Assembly: GCA_001871075.1 (NCBI GenBank)
Contig: MNUP01000006.1
Location: forward strand, 1 to 31,263
Length of the DNA: 31,263 nt
Direction: 5' to 3'
From: Candidatus Desantisbacteria bacterium CG1_02_49_89
GTDB taxonomy: Bacteria > Desantisbacteria > UBA1551
In this document: positions 15,601-24,661 of the stretch, one piece after another
Layout: the number at the start of each line of letters is the position of its first letter
How positions within the stretch are numbered: position 1 is the stretch's first letter
Made by a program: the position numbers and the translations under genes
Notes under the pieces: generated by a model
The model's database searches: none
Seen by the model: the letters and a program-made list of their open reading frames with translations, nothing else
What the model was told of the DNA's origin: nothing

Positions 15601-15640
15601 TTTGCAGTTTGCAGATATTAAATTTACATTTTACATTTTA
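15601..15640. repeat. Iterated TTTGCAG / TTTACAT word repeat
   Basis: Two TTTGCAG units and three TTTACAT-like units lie between purC and guaA. A CCCCCG...CGGGGG hairpin with an inner AAATCT/AGATTT stem follows (15641-15676). It has no T-run, so it is not a convincing terminator. Confidence 0.5.
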
Positions 15641-15711
15641 CCCCCGCAGATTTTTTATGAAATCTAAACACGGGGGTCCTTTCGGGACAATTTGACTTTT
15701 GCAATAATATT

Positions 15712-16605
15712 TTATGAAAGCGTTCTACCTGTGATGCGTCTATACGCTTCAAGGTATTTTTCCGAAGTTTTTTTCACCACGTCGTCCGGAAGCCTGGGAG
15801 CCGGGGGCTGTTTGTTCCAGTTTACGCTCTCGAGCCAGTCGCGCACGAACTGCTTGTCGAACGAATCCTGCGATCTTCCGGGAGCGTAACCTTCCTTAGA
15901 CCAGAACCTGGATGAATCAGGCGTCAGGACTTCGTCTATCAGAAGCACGTCGCCGTTGGTTTTGCCGAATTCGAATTTCGTGTCCGCTATTATTATGCCC
16001 CGCTCTTCGGCGTAATCGCACGCGGCCTCGTATATCTTCAGGCTCTTTTCCTTCAGCTCTCTGCCTGCCTTCTCTCCCACTATCTCCATCATCTTTTCCT
16101 CGGCGATGTTCTGGTCGTGGCCTGTGTCCGCCTTGGTTGAGGGAGTAAAGATCGGGAACGGTATGCGCTGGGACTGTTTCATGCCTTCAGGCAGCTTTAT
16201 CCCGCATATGGACCCTTTTTCCCGGTACTCTTTCCAGCCTGAACCCGCAAGGTATCCCCGGACAACGCATTCAACCGGAAGCGGCTTTGTTTTCCTGACA
16301 AGCATGGACCTATTCTTGAGCATATCCTCGTATTCTTTCGGGATATCCGCTTTTGTTATTATCTCTGTGCTCTCCGTGGTTATTATGTGATTCGGCACTA
16401 TTTTTTTCATTAAGTCAAACCAGAAGGACGATATCATATTGAGGACAGAGCCTTTGAACGGAATGCCGTTCGGAAGCACAACGTCAAAAGCGGATATGCG
16501 GTCCGTGGCCACGATGAGAAGCATGTTCCCGGCCTCGTATACGTCCCTCACCTTTCCCTTTTTAAATTTCTTCATCGGCAGTTTCGTTTCCAGCACTATA
16601 CCCAT
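15712..16605 (-). CDS. purC: SAICAR synthetase (phosphoribosylaminoimidazole-succinocarboxamide synthase)
   Basis: This enzyme of purine synthesis joins aspartate to CAIR with ATP. The 297-residue form is the longer eukaryote/ some-bacteria type. Motifs: FKKGKVRDVYEAGN, ATDRISAFDVVLPNGIPFKG, STKADTGHDQNI, IIADTKFEFG and LIDEVLTPDSSRFW. ATG 16605 with AGGAGA 6 bases upstream is chosen; an in-frame start at 16635 lies in the CACAGATT-type word repeat. It follows mnmG after 66 bases of repeat and precedes guaA. Confidence 0.94.
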   Translation of the reverse strand: MGIVLETKLPMKKFKKGKVRDVYEAGNMLLIVATDRISAFDVVLPNGIPFKGSVLNMISSFWFDLMKKIVPNHIITTESTEIITKADIPKEYEDMLKNRSMLVRKTKPLPVECVVRGYLAGSGWKEYREKGSICGIKLPEGMKQSQRIPFPIFTPSTKADTGHDQNIAEEKMMEIVGEKAGRELKEKSLKIYEAACDYAEERGIIIADTKFEFGKTNGDVLLIDEVLTPDSSRFWSKEGYAPGRSQDSFDKQFVRDWLESVNWNKQPPAPRLPDDVVKKTSEKYLEAYRRITGRTLS

Positions 16606-16617
16606 ACAATCTCCTTT

Positions 16618-16673
16618 TTTGACACAGATTTTCACTGTAAAAAAACTGTGTCAATCTGTGTAAATCAGTGTCT
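16618..16673. repeat. Iterated ACACAGATT word repeat
   Basis: Imperfect units of CTGTGT / TTTACAC type make up the whole space between mnmG and purC; they can also pair as ACACAG/CTGTGT. The last bases form the end of mnmG. Confidence 0.55.
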
Positions 16674-18459
16674 AATGCTTCTTTAAAAATATCATCAGAA
16701 CTGAGATGTCTGACGCCGTAACGCCCTGGATACGGGACGCCTGGCCAAGTGAGGCCGGGCGTATCCTTGTGAGTTTCTGCCTTGCTTCTGTTTTCATCCC
16801 GTGTATCTTCATGTAGTCAAAATCTTCCGGGATCCTGTTGTCTTCCAATTTTTTAAATTGTTCCGCTTGTTTCTTCTGTCTTTCCAGGTATCCTTTATAC
16901 TTCAGCTCGATCTCAGCTTCTCGCAGGATGTCTTCGGATATTCTATCCCCGTGTAACGCAGGCTGTTTATTCTCTTTGCGACGTACGACGTACGACCTAC
17001 GACCTACGACGTCATCTACGGCCTCCCACTTTCTCTCAAATCTCCCGTATATTTTCTCAGAGATCAGCCCGAACTCGCGCCCGAACGGCATCATTCTGCG
17101 ATCAGCGTTGTCGCAGCGCAGGAGCAGGCGGTATTCAGCGCGGGAAGTGAACATCCTGTACGGCTCTTCCACCCCTTTTGTAACAAGATCGTCGATCATT
17201 ATACCGATATACGCCTGGGATCTATCGAGAATGAAAGGCGGTTTCCCTTTCAGTTTAAGCGCCGCATTTATGCCCGCGGTTATTCCCTGCGCTGCCGCTT
17301 CCTCATAACCGGTTGTGCCGTTTATCTGGCCGGCGAAATACAGGCCTTCAATAAGCTTTGTTTCAAGCGTGGGCTTCAACTGGGTGGGGTTAAAATAATC
17401 ATATTCTATCGCGTATCCGGGGCAGTTTATCTTTGCTTCTTCAAGGCCTTTTATCGAATGTATATATTCTTCCTGCACTTTTTCAGGCAGGCTTGTTGAA
17501 ATGCCGTTAGGGTAGATCTCATTGCTGTCCCTTCCTTCCGGCTCAAGGAATACCTGGTGCCTTTCCCTGCCAGCGAACCTTACGACCTTGTCCTCAATGG
17601 AGGGGCAGTACCTTACGCCCGTCGCCCTGATCTTCCCGCCGTACATCGCTGAAAGGTGAAGGTTTTTCTTTATTATCTCATGGGTTTTGGGATTTGTGTA
17701 GGTTATGTAACAGGGGATCTGGCCGCAGGATATCTTTTCCGTGAAGAACGAGAAGGGCCTGGGATCTTCGTCTCCGTTCTGGACGATCAGTTTTGAAAAA
17801 TCGATCGTTCTTCTGTCAAGCCGCGCAGGCGTTCCTGTCTTGAGCCTTCCTGCCCTGAAACCGAGTTTTTCAAGGCTTTCGGTCAATCCTTTTGCCGCAG
17901 GCTCCCCGAACCTGCCGCCTTCAAACGATCTGTCCCCGATATGCATCAACCCGTTTAAAAAAGTCCCTGCGGTCAGTATCACCGCTCTTGCTTCGTATTC
18001 TTTCCCATCTTCAGTTCCCACAATTTTGCATTTTGCCCCAAAGGGACTCGTTCGAGCATTTTGCATTTTGCATTGGACAGCGATGCCTTCTTTAACCTCC
18101 AGCCCCTTCTGGTTCTCCACAACATCCCGCATCGCGGTCCGGTATGCCTGCCTGTCACACTGCGCCCTGGGCGCCTGAACCGCAGGGCCTTTTTTAGTAT
18201 TGAGCATCCTGAACTGTATGCCTGTCCTGTCAGTGACCTTCGCCATTTCGCCGCCCAGCGCGTCCACTTCCGCGACAAGGTGGCTCTTGCCGATCCCTCC
18301 TATTGACGGATTACAGGACATCTGCGCTATTGTGCCGCGGCTTATGGTCAGCAAGAGAGTGCGGCATCCCATTCTCGCGGAAGCGAGCGCCGCCTCGCAC
18401 CCCGCATGCCCCGCTCCAACTACAATTACGTCGTACGTCGTACGTCGTACGTCATGCAT
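16672..18459 (-). CDS. mnmG: tRNA uridine-5-carboxymethylaminomethyl modification enzyme MnmG (GidA)
   Basis: This FAD protein works with MnmE to modify the wobble uridine of several tRNAs. FAD motif [61 protein letters not shown] and the C-terminal tail ([15 protein letters not shown]-like) are clear. Near-normal length (595 residues from ATG 18459; ATG 18477 adds six). Neither start has a Shine-Dalgarno. Three coding stretches come from dispersed repeats: the N-terminus HDVRRTT (18428-18454), [16 protein letters not shown] (about 18021-18074) and GRRSYVVRR (16979-17013). They fall in poorly conserved spots, so the protein is probably functional. Confidence 0.93.
   Translation of the reverse strand: MHDVRRTTYDVIVVGAGHAGCEAALASARMGCRTLLLTISRGTIAQMSCNPSIGGIGKSHLVAEVDALGGEMAKVTDRTGIQFRMLNTKKGPAVQAPRAQCDRQAYRTAMRDVVENQKGLEVKEGIAVQCKMQNARTSPFGAKCKIVGTEDGKEYEARAVILTAGTFLNGLMHIGDRSFEGGRFGEPAAKGLTESLEKLGFRAGRLKTGTPARLDRRTIDFSKLIVQNGDEDPRPFSFFTEKISCGQIPCYITYTNPKTHEIIKKNLHLSAMYGGKIRATGVRYCPSIEDKVVRFAGRERHQVFLEPEGRDSNEIYPNGISTSLPEKVQEEYIHSIKGLEEAKINCPGYAIEYDYFNPTQLKPTLETKLIEGLYFAGQINGTTGYEEAAAQGITAGINAALKLKGKPPFILDRSQAYIGIMIDDLVTKGVEEPYRMFTSRAEYRLLLRCDNADRRMMPFGREFGLISEKIYGRFERKWEAVDDVVGRRSYVVRRKENKQPALHGDRISEDILREAEIELKYKGYLERQKKQAEQFKKLEDNRIPEDFDYMKIHGMKTEARQKLTRIRPASLGQASRIQGVTASDISVLMIFLKKH
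16979..17013. repeat. ACGTACGAC word repeat inside mnmG
   Basis: About four units of TACGACG/TACGACC type lie in frame and encode GRRSYVVRR. The same word occurs at the mnmG N-terminus (18428-18454) and in trpG (about 25291-25330). Confidence 0.75.
18021..18074. repeat. GCATTTTGC word repeat inside mnmG
   Basis: ATTTTGC units flank CCCCAAAGGGACTCGTTCGA, in frame within mnmG. Reverse-strand reading gives the residues [16 protein letters not shown], absent from the usual MnmG sequence at this point. A related word underlies the signal peptide of the OmpA-barrel gene (7895-7920). Confidence 0.65.
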
Positions 18460-18503
18460 GGTTTTAAAAACAGTCATGTGTCATGAGTCATATGTCATGA
18501 GTT
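18428..18503. repeat. Two adjacent word repeats at the mnmG start and 5' leader
   Basis: ACGTCGT units (18428-18454) encode the first residues of MnmG, and a (A/T)TGACACATGACT-type run (18472-18503) fills its untranslated leader. Together they cover most of the mRNA from the promoter at 18527-18554 to the first conserved codon. Confidence 0.7.
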
Positions 18504-18526
18504 GAATTTGTTCTAATCATTATAAC

Positions 18527-18554
18527 ATTATAACAAAAAAGATTTTATTGTCAA
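18527..18554 (-). promoter_or_regulatory. Sigma70-type promoter of mnmG-purC-guaA
   Basis: Minus strand TTGACA (18554-18549), 16 bases, TATAAT (18532-18527); a second TATAAT follows 8 bases downstream. It is divergent from the mtrB promoter, with about 65 bases between the two -35 boxes. Confidence 0.82.
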
Positions 18555-18619
18555 CTTTATACGCCTGCTTTTTCCAAAGGTCAGAACGTTAGAAAAAAAT
18601 AATTGAATAATGATTTTTC

Positions 18620-18648
18620 TTGACAAATATATGAATATCTGATACAAT
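18620..18648 (+). promoter_or_regulatory. Sigma70-type promoter of mtrB
   Basis: TTGACA (18620-18625), 17 bases, TACAAT (18643-18648), about 50 bases before the mtrB ATG. Confidence 0.85.
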
Positions 18649-18697
18649 AGTATTTGTTTTGTTCGAAGAAGTAAGGATAGGATAAACAGGTGCAAAT

Positions 18698-18940
18698 ATG
18701 GAAGTTGAATACATTGTAGTAAAAGCTTTGGAAGACGGCGTGTCAATAATGGGAATGACGCGCGGAAAACAGACCTTCATACACCACACGGAAAAACTGA
18801 ACAAGGGTGAGGTTTGGCTGTGCCAGTTCACGGACGACACGTCCGCGATCAAGATACGGGGAAAAGCAAGGGTATTCACAAAACACGGTGAGATAGAGTC
18901 AGGCCAGTCAAAAACCGTGAAAGTAGTAAACAAGCAGTAG
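18698..18940 (+). CDS. mtrB: Tryptophan RNA-binding attenuation protein (TRAP)
   Basis: This 80-residue protein aligns along its length with Bacillus TRAP (75 residues), which forms an 11-subunit ring and, with tryptophan bound, wraps GAG/UAG repeats in trp leader RNA. RNA-contacting residues equivalent to Bacillus K37, K56 and R58 are K33, K52 and R54 (TEKLNKGE, SAIKIRGK). Tryptophan-pocket positions in MGMTRGKQT, CQFTDDTSA also match. ATG 18698 has AGGTG about 7 bases upstream. The gene stands directly before the trp operon but is separated from it by a terminator. There is no anti-TRAP gene in the window. Confidence 0.95.
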   Translation: MEVEYIVVKALEDGVSIMGMTRGKQTFIHHTEKLNKGEVWLCQFTDDTSAIKIRGKARVFTKHGEIESGQSKTVKVVNKQ

Positions 18941-18969
18941 ATAGAGTCCAGATCAGCGTAAGCCGGGAC

Positions 18970-19039
18970 CAGATAAGAACAGGATACAATTCGTGTATTC
19001 GTTTTTATCTGTTGACCGGGCTTATTGCCCGGTCTTTTT
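18970..19039 (+). terminator. Hairpin plus intrinsic terminator between mtrB and trpD
   Basis: GACCGGGC (19014-19021) pairs with GCCCGGTC (19027-19034), followed by TTTTT (19035-19039). Just upstream CAGATAA (18970-18976) pairs with TTATCTG (19005-19011) around an ATACA/TGTAT hairpin. GCCGGG (18962-18967) could alternatively pair with CCCGGT of the terminator's 3' arm, so attenuation of the trp genes here is possible but not shown. Confidence 0.8.
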
Positions 19040-19056
19040 ATTCCATAAAGAAGAAT

Positions 19057-19145
19057 AGCCACAGAGGATACAGAGAGTCAGCCACTGAGTTCACTGAATT
19101 CTCTGAGTTTTAACCGCGAAACCTTTAAGCCTCGAAACCGCGAAA
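19057..19145. repeat. CACAGAG / CGCGAAAC word repeats before trpD
   Basis: Units of CACAGAGGATACAGAG, CACTGAG and CTCTGAG type, then three (A)CCGCGAAAC-like units, fill the space between the terminator and the trpD Shine-Dalgarno (AAGGAG). The words supply several GAG triplets, but their spacing is not the 2-3 bases TRAP prefers. Confidence 0.6.
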
Positions 19146-19171
19146 CAAATACAATAAGGAGTAAGCTCAGT

Positions 19172-20194
19172 ATGATACGGGAAGCGATAGCAAAAGTAAT
19201 ACAGAAACAAGACATGGCAGAGGAAGAAGCGGCTCAGGCGATAAATGAGATAATGGACGGGGCAGCCACGCCTTCCCAGATATCCGCCTTGATCACCGCC
19301 CTGCGTATGAAGGGCGAGACCGTTGAGGAGATCACGGGTTTCGCGAAAGTCATGCGCCGGAAAGCTGTCCCTATCGATATCGATAGGGACGGCAAAATAC
19401 TCGCTGATACCTGCGGCACAGGCGGGGACGGGGCAGGCACGTTCAATATATCCACTGCCGTCGCGTTAGTCGCGGCCGGGGCCGGGCTTGCCGTGGCAAA
19501 ACACGGCAACCGCTCGGTCTCAAGCTCATGCGGCAGCGCTGACGTGTTCGCCGCGCTTGGGGTTAATATCGAGATCCCGGCGGAAAAAGTGAAGGAATGC
19601 GTGGAAAAGATCGGGATAGGTTTTTTGTTCGCTCCCCTCTTCCACTCAGCGATGAAACACGCCGGTGCGACGCGCAAAGAAATAGGTATCCGCACGATTT
19701 TTAATATACTCGGGCCCCTTACTAACCCGGCAAACCCCTCTGTCCAGCTTGTTGGAGTCTATGATCCAATGCTGACTGAGATCGTGATCGAAGTCCTGAA
19801 AAACCTCGGCCTTAGATCAGCCATGGTTGTGCACAGCGAAGACGGGCTTGACGAAATAAGCATATCAGCGCCCACCAAGATCACGCATTTCGAAGAAAAC
19901 GCCGACGTCGAAACATACTCCGTAAAACCTGAGGATTTCGGGCTGAGCAGAGCCGCGCTGAAAGAAGTGGCAGGCGGCAGCGCGAAGAAAAACGCGGAAA
20001 TAGTAACAGATATTCTCGCGGGAGAGAAAGGCCCGAAAAGGGATATAGTAATCCTGAACGCGGCAGGCCTTTTTGTCACTGCGGGTATTGCGAAGGATTT
20101 CTTTGAAGGAATAAAAAAGGCTGAGCATTCCATAGATTCAAGCCTCGCACTTAAAAAACTCAATGACCTCATTGAATTCACACAGGGGTTATAA
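19172..20194 (+). CDS. trpD: Anthranilate phosphoribosyltransferase
   Basis: This enzyme transfers phosphoribose from PRPP to anthranilate. The 340-residue protein has the family signature [37 protein letters not shown] and GPLTNPANP. It is normal in length and not fused to TrpG. AAGGAG lies about 11 bases before ATG. It is the first trp gene after the terminator and is followed by trpB after two bases, so the order departs from the common E-G-D-C-F-B-A. Confidence 0.96.
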   Translation: MIREAIAKVIQKQDMAEEEAAQAINEIMDGAATPSQISALITALRMKGETVEEITGFAKVMRRKAVPIDIDRDGKILADTCGTGGDGAGTFNISTAVALVAAGAGLAVAKHGNRSVSSSCGSADVFAALGVNIEIPAEKVKECVEKIGIGFLFAPLFHSAMKHAGATRKEIGIRTIFNILGPLTNPANPSVQLVGVYDPMLTEIVIEVLKNLGLRSAMVVHSEDGLDEISISAPTKITHFEENADVETYSVKPEDFGLSRAALKEVAGGSAKKNAEIVTDILAGEKGPKRDIVILNAAGLFVTAGIAKDFFEGIKKAEHSIDSSLALKKLNDLIEFTQGL

Positions 20195-20196
20195 CA

Positions 20197-21369
20197 ATGA
20201 TGCCTGACAAAAAAGGATATTACGGGATCTTCGGCGGAATGTTTGTGCCCGAGACACTTGTTCCCGCTCTCAAAGAGCTGGAAAAAGTATATAATAAGGA
20301 AAAGAGAAGCCGGAGATTCAGGGATGAGCTGGGCTTTTACCTGAAATATTACGCGGGAAGGCCCACGCCGCTTTATTTCGCGGACAGGCTGAGCGCGCGC
20401 CTTAAGGGCATTGAGGTCTATCTTAAAAGGGAGGACCTCCTGCACACGGGCGCGCACAAGATAAACAACGCGCTGGGCCAGATACTGCTCGCAAAAAGGA
20501 TGGGTAAGAAACGCGTTATAGCTGAGACAGGCGCGGGCCAGCACGGGGTCGCAGTCGCGACAGTCGCGGCGAAATTCGGGTTTGAATGCTGCGTGTATAT
20601 GGGAACGGAAGACATGGAAAGACAGGCGCCGAACGTGCTCCGCATGAAACTTCTGGGCACGAAAGTCATACCGGTAAACTCGGGAAGCAGGACACTTAAA
20701 GACGCGATCAACGAAGCTTTGCGCGACTGGGTCTCAAATGTCGGGACAACCTATTACCTTTTCGGCTCTGTAGCCGGCCCACACCCCTACCCTCTTATCG
20801 TGCGCGATTTCCAGTCCGTAATAGGAAAGGAAACAAGAAAACAGATACTGGACATAAAAGGAAGGCTGCCTGATTACATTTTTGCGTGCGTTGGAGGCGG
20901 AAGCAACTCGATCGGGATATTCCACGCTTTTTTGAAAGACCGCCGGGTAAAACTTATCGGGGTGGAAGCGGCAGGCCTGGGGCTTGGCTCAGGAAAACAC
21001 GCGGCAACCCTTTGCAAGGGTTCACCCGGTGTCCTGCACGGAGCTAAAAGCTACGTCCTTCAGGATAAAGACGGCCAGATACTGGCAACCCATTCTGTCG
21101 CCGCAGGCCTTGATTACCCCGGAGTAGGTCCTGAGCACAGCTTCCTGAAAGAAACAGGGCGCGCTCAATACGCGTCCGTCACGGATAAAGAAGCTCTTGA
21201 AGCGTTCAATCTTCTGAGCAGGCTTGAAGGAATAATACCCGCGTTTGAATCATCGCACGCGCTTGCCTATCTGGTAAAGATCTCAAAAAAACTAAAAAAA
21301 GGAACCGTCGCAGTCGTAAACCTGTCGGGCAGAGGGGATAAGGACCTGGGAAATCTGGTTGAAAGTTAA
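20197..21369 (+). CDS. trpB: Tryptophan synthase beta chain (TrpB1 type)
   Basis: This PLP enzyme condenses indole with serine. The 390-residue chain has HTGAHKINN with PLP lysine K88, the catalytic Glu E110 in AETGAGQHG, the TrpB1 insert typical of TrpA-partnered enzymes, and the phosphate loop VGGGSNS. It starts at a double ATG two bases after trpD. It probably pairs with TrpA, although a 199-base repeat-filled gap separates the two genes. Confidence 0.96.
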   Translation: MMPDKKGYYGIFGGMFVPETLVPALKELEKVYNKEKRSRRFRDELGFYLKYYAGRPTPLYFADRLSARLKGIEVYLKREDLLHTGAHKINNALGQILLAKRMGKKRVIAETGAGQHGVAVATVAAKFGFECCVYMGTEDMERQAPNVLRMKLLGTKVIPVNSGSRTLKDAINEALRDWVSNVGTTYYLFGSVAGPHPYPLIVRDFQSVIGKETRKQILDIKGRLPDYIFACVGGGSNSIGIFHAFLKDRRVKLIGVEAAGLGLGSGKHAATLCKGSPGVLHGAKSYVLQDKDGQILATHSVAAGLDYPGVGPEHSFLKETGRAQYASVTDKEALEAFNLLSRLEGIIPAFESSHALAYLVKISKKLKKGTVAVVNLSGRGDKDLGNLVES

Positions 21370-21568
21370 AAGTTGAAGGTTAAAAGTTCAAGGATTTCAA
21401 ATATACAATTTCAAATCTTCTTCTGCCGCGAGGTGCTTTCCCGTAGCGGGCTTTAAAGATTTTTTCACAGGACCCTACGGAAAAAATTTTAGAGCGAGCA
21501 GTCAGATGCGAGCGACCCGCCGAGGGAAACACCGAGAAAAGACAGAAGAAACATAAATTCAAACTAAT
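21370..21568. repeat. Word repeat plus fold-back element between trpB and trpA
   Basis: An AAGTT(A/G)AA word run (21364-21393) comes first. Then nested inverted arms: TTCTTCTG (21418-21425) with CAGAAGAA (21543-21550); GGTGCTTTCCC (21432-21442) with GGGAAACACC (21524-21533); CCGTAG (21441-21446) with CTACGG (21475-21480). The last 50 bases carry several GAG triplets (GAGCGAG, GCGAG, CCGAG). No Shine-Dalgarno is evident before trpA, so this element is its immediate 5' context. Confidence 0.65.
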
Positions 21569-22390
21569 ATGAATAGGATAGAGGAAAAGTTCAGACAATT
21601 GAAAAGAAACGGAAAGAAAGCCTTCATACCGTATATCACATGCGGCTTTCCCGACCTGCGGACCACTGAAAAGCTCATCCCGGCAATGGAAAAAGCCGGA
21701 GCTGACATCATTGAGCTGGGCGTGCCGTTCTCTGACCCCATAGCCGACGGGCCCGTGATCCAGTTCTCCTCGCAGGAAGCGCTGAAGAAAAAAGTAAATC
21801 TTCGAAAGATCCTGAAAATGGTGTCCGGCCTGCGCCGCCGCAGGACCCAGGTCCCGGTGGTGCTTATGGGATATTACAACAGCATCTGCGCTTACGGGGA
21901 GAAAAAATTTCTCAGAGACGCGGCAAAAGCAGGGATAGACGGGCTTATTATCGCGGACCTTCCAGCGGATGAGGGAAAGGCATTCAGCAGGCAGGCCGCG
22001 GAACGCGGTATTGACGTCATTTTTCTCGCTGCTCCCACAAGCGGGGCGCAAAGGCTTAAAAAGATAGCGCGCCTCAGCAGGGGTTACGTATATTACGTTT
22101 CCCTGACAGGCGTTACAGGAGCCAGAAAAGAACTGCCTCCCGGGCTAAGGGAAAAGATCAGGTCTGTGTGCCGCCTGACCTCAACGCCGGTATGCGTGGG
22201 GTTCGGCATTTCAAAACCCGGGCATATAAGGTCCCTCGAAGATGCCGGTGACGGCATTATCGTGGGAAGCGCCATAATAAACATAATGAAAAAGAACGCG
22301 GGCCGCCGTCGTAGGGACCTGGTCCGGAAAACCGCGGAATTTGTTGGGAAGCTTGCCGGGGCACTTACCGGGGCATGCGGAGAAAGATAA
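21569..22390 (+). CDS. trpA: Tryptophan synthase alpha chain
   Basis: This chain cleaves indole-3-glycerol phosphate to indole, which passes to TrpB. The 273-residue TIM barrel has the catalytic E49 (IIELGVPFSDP) and D60 (IADGP), and the phosphate-binding GFGIS and GSAI segments. No Shine-Dalgarno is visible in the 20 bases before ATG. The C-terminus (GALTGACGER) overlaps the first possible trpC codons. Confidence 0.95.
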   Translation: MNRIEEKFRQLKRNGKKAFIPYITCGFPDLRTTEKLIPAMEKAGADIIELGVPFSDPIADGPVIQFSSQEALKKKVNLRKILKMVSGLRRRRTQVPVVLMGYYNSICAYGEKKFLRDAAKAGIDGLIIADLPADEGKAFSRQAAERGIDVIFLAAPTSGAQRLKKIARLSRGYVYYVSLTGVTGARKELPPGLREKIRSVCRLTSTPVCVGFGISKPGHIRSLEDAGDGIIVGSAIINIMKKNAGRRRRDLVRKTAEFVGKLAGALTGACGER

Positions 22391-22392
22391 AA

Positions 22393-23160
22393 ATGTACCT
22401 TGACAGGATAATCGAAAATAAGAAAATTGAGATCAAGAAGAACAGGAAGGCGTACGAAAAACTCGCAGGCAGATCCGGTAAAAAAAAGAACACCAGAGAT
22501 TTTTTAAAGGCGCTTTCAAAGCCCGGGCTGAACGTGATCGGCGAGGTTAAAAGGTTTTCGCCCACAAATCCCCTGCCCCTTCGGAAGTTCGACCCCGGCG
22601 CAATAGCCAGGAAATACGAACAAGGCGGGGTTTCAGCCGTGTCCGTGATAACGGACAGGAAATTTTTCGGCGGAAGCTTTGAGATCCTTAAAGAAGTAAG
22701 TGAAAACATCGGCATCCCGGTGCTTTGCAAGGAATTCGTGATAGACGAGATCCAGATAAGGATGGCGCGCGCAAGCGGGGCGGATGCCGTCCTGCTCATA
22801 GCCAGGATCCTGGACGAAGAAAAGCTCAGGTCTTTCCTGTTAAGCGCACGCTCCCTGGATATGCGCGCGCTGGTCGAGATACACGACGAAGATGACCTGA
22901 TAAAAGCGGTCGGATGCGGGGCGAAGATCATCGGCATCAACAACCGCGACCTTGACACCCTGAAAACAGACCTTGGCGTCACCGTAAGGCTTGCCGGGTT
23001 GGTCCCTGATGACAAGATCATTGTGAGCGAAAGCGGGATTAAAACATATAAAGATATCCTGAGAGTGCGCGGGGCCGAAGTTGACGCGGTCCTTATAGGG
23101 GCCGGGCTTCTGACGAGATCTGAGATCGCGGACAGGATCCATGAATTCAGGGGGATATAA
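22393..23160 (+). CDS. trpC: Indole-3-glycerol phosphate synthase
   Basis: This enzyme closes the indole ring from CdRP. About 255 residues; motifs VIGEVKRFSPTNPLP, AVSVITDRKFFGGS, LCKEFVIDEIQI, ALVEIHDEDDL, GINNRDLDTLKTD, VSESGIKTY and GAGLL. The usual SPS motif after KR reads SPT here. I prefer ATG 22393 (GGAGA upstream, homologues begin with a leucine-rich MxLDxII) over ATG 22375, which would overlap trpA by 16 bases. It joins trpE by TAATG, so translation is coupled. Confidence 0.94.
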   Translation: MYLDRIIENKKIEIKKNRKAYEKLAGRSGKKKNTRDFLKALSKPGLNVIGEVKRFSPTNPLPLRKFDPGAIARKYEQGGVSAVSVITDRKFFGGSFEILKEVSENIGIPVLCKEFVIDEIQIRMARASGADAVLLIARILDEEKLRSFLLSARSLDMRALVEIHDEDDLIKAVGCGAKIIGINNRDLDTLKTDLGVTVRLAGLVPDDKIIVSESGIKTYKDILRVRGAEVDAVLIGAGLLTRSEIADRIHEFRGI

Positions 23161-24650
23161 TGCTCTGCCCGGACCTGAAAAGTTTCTGCAGGCTTGCGAA
23201 AAAAGCGAATATCGTCCCGGTATACAAGGAAGTCCTCGCGGACCTTGAAACGCCCGTATCCGCTTTCCTGAAGATCTCAGGGAATTCAAGCCACGCGTTC
23301 CTGCTTGAAAGCGTTGAAGGGCAGGAAAAAATAGGCCGGTATTCGTTCATCGGCGCGGACTTTTTCCTTACCTTCAAAAGCAAGGGGAACAAGGTCCGGA
23401 TCTGCGAACGCGGCAGGGAAAAAGAATGCGCTGTCGGAAAGGGGGACCCGCTTGAGAACCTGAAAGAGATAATGCGGGAATACAGGCCGCCAAGCACAAG
23501 CGCCCTTCCGATATTCGCCGGAGGAGCGGTCGGGTACCTTTCCTACGACCTTGTAAGGTTCTTTGAAAAACTGCCTGACAAAAATCCGGACGCGCTGGGG
23601 CTTCCGGACGCTTACTTCCTGCTCACGGACACGTTCCTGATATTTGACCACATAGAGCACTCCATAAAGATCGTGTGCAACGCCCGGGTCGCGGACGGCA
23701 ATCCCGCTTCTGCTTACGCATCCGCCCGCAGGAAGATCGAGGGCATAGAGCGCAGGTTGAAAACAGGCAGGGTTTCGCACATCGATTATTCCCCTAACAA
23801 CAAGGAAATCCTTTTTAACTCAAATTTCACTAAAGCGGAATTCACGGAAGCGGTCAGAAAAATAAAGGCTTACGTGCGCGGCGGGGATATCATACAGGCA
23901 GTGCTTTCCCAGCGGTTCAGCGCAAAGATAGACATAGAGCCCTTTAACCTGTACCGCGCCCTGCGCGTGGTCAACCCCTCGCCATATATGTTCTACTTCA
24001 AACTGCCGGAATGCAGCATCATAGGTTCTTCCCCGGAGATATTCCTGCGCATAGAGAACGGCAGGGCGATACTGCGGCCGATAGCGGGCACAAGGCCGCG
24101 GGGAAAAACCCCGGACGAGGACAGGAAACTGGAAAAAGAACTTTTAAAGGATAAAAAGGAAAAAGCCGAGCACCTGATGCTGGTTGACCTGGGCAGGAAC
24201 GACCTGGGAAGGATATGCGAATACGGCAGCGTTCGCCCCAGTGATTTCATGAACGTGGAAAGGTACTCACACGTGATGCACATAGTTTCCGAGGTTACGG
24301 GCAAAATGAAGCGCGGCAAAGACTGTTTTGACGCCGTGCGCGCCTGCTTTCCCGCGGGCACGGTGAGCGGGGCGCCGAAGATCAGGGCGATGGAGATCAT
24401 AGAAGAGACCGAAAAAGAAAAACGCGGGATCTACGCGGGCGCGATCGGGTATTTCTCCTACAACGGCAACATGGACACCGCGATAACCATCCGCACGATA
24501 CTTATGCTCGACAGCCGCTGCTGCATACAGTCAGGCGCCGGCATAGTCGCTGATTCGGTGCCTGAAAAGGAATATTCGGAAACGCTCAACAAGGCAAAAG
24601 CCATGCTGAAGGCGATCTCGGTGACAAGCGGTCTTCGAAAAAAGAAATAA
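23160..24650 (+). CDS. trpE: Anthranilate synthase component I
   Basis: This chorismate-binding subunit makes anthranilate with the TrpG glutaminase. The 496-residue protein has an N-terminal feedback region ([19 protein letters not shown], where LES is the tryptophan-binding motif) and the catalytic chorismate domain ([59 protein letters not shown]). Feedback inhibition by tryptophan is likely. It follows trpC by overlap and precedes trpG by 11 bases. Confidence 0.96.
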   Translation: MLCPDLKSFCRLAKKANIVPVYKEVLADLETPVSAFLKISGNSSHAFLLESVEGQEKIGRYSFIGADFFLTFKSKGNKVRICERGREKECAVGKGDPLENLKEIMREYRPPSTSALPIFAGGAVGYLSYDLVRFFEKLPDKNPDALGLPDAYFLLTDTFLIFDHIEHSIKIVCNARVADGNPASAYASARRKIEGIERRLKTGRVSHIDYSPNNKEILFNSNFTKAEFTEAVRKIKAYVRGGDIIQAVLSQRFSAKIDIEPFNLYRALRVVNPSPYMFYFKLPECSIIGSSPEIFLRIENGRAILRPIAGTRPRGKTPDEDRKLEKELLKDKKEKAEHLMLVDLGRNDLGRICEYGSVRPSDFMNVERYSHVMHIVSEVTGKMKRGKDCFDAVRACFPAGTVSGAPKIRAMEIIEETEKEKRGIYAGAIGYFSYNGNMDTAITIRTILMLDSRCCIQSGAGIVADSVPEKEYSETLNKAKAMLKAISVTSGLRKKK

Positions 24651-24661
24651 AAGGAAAAAAC

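Noticed and set aside
15641-15676. Rho-independent terminator after purC
   Set aside because: A GC hairpin is present but not followed by a T-run on either strand, and guaA lies downstream in the same direction.
18428-18503. CRISPR-like array
   Set aside because: Units are contiguous with no spacers, are only 7-10 bases long and vary in sequence; no cas genes are in the window.
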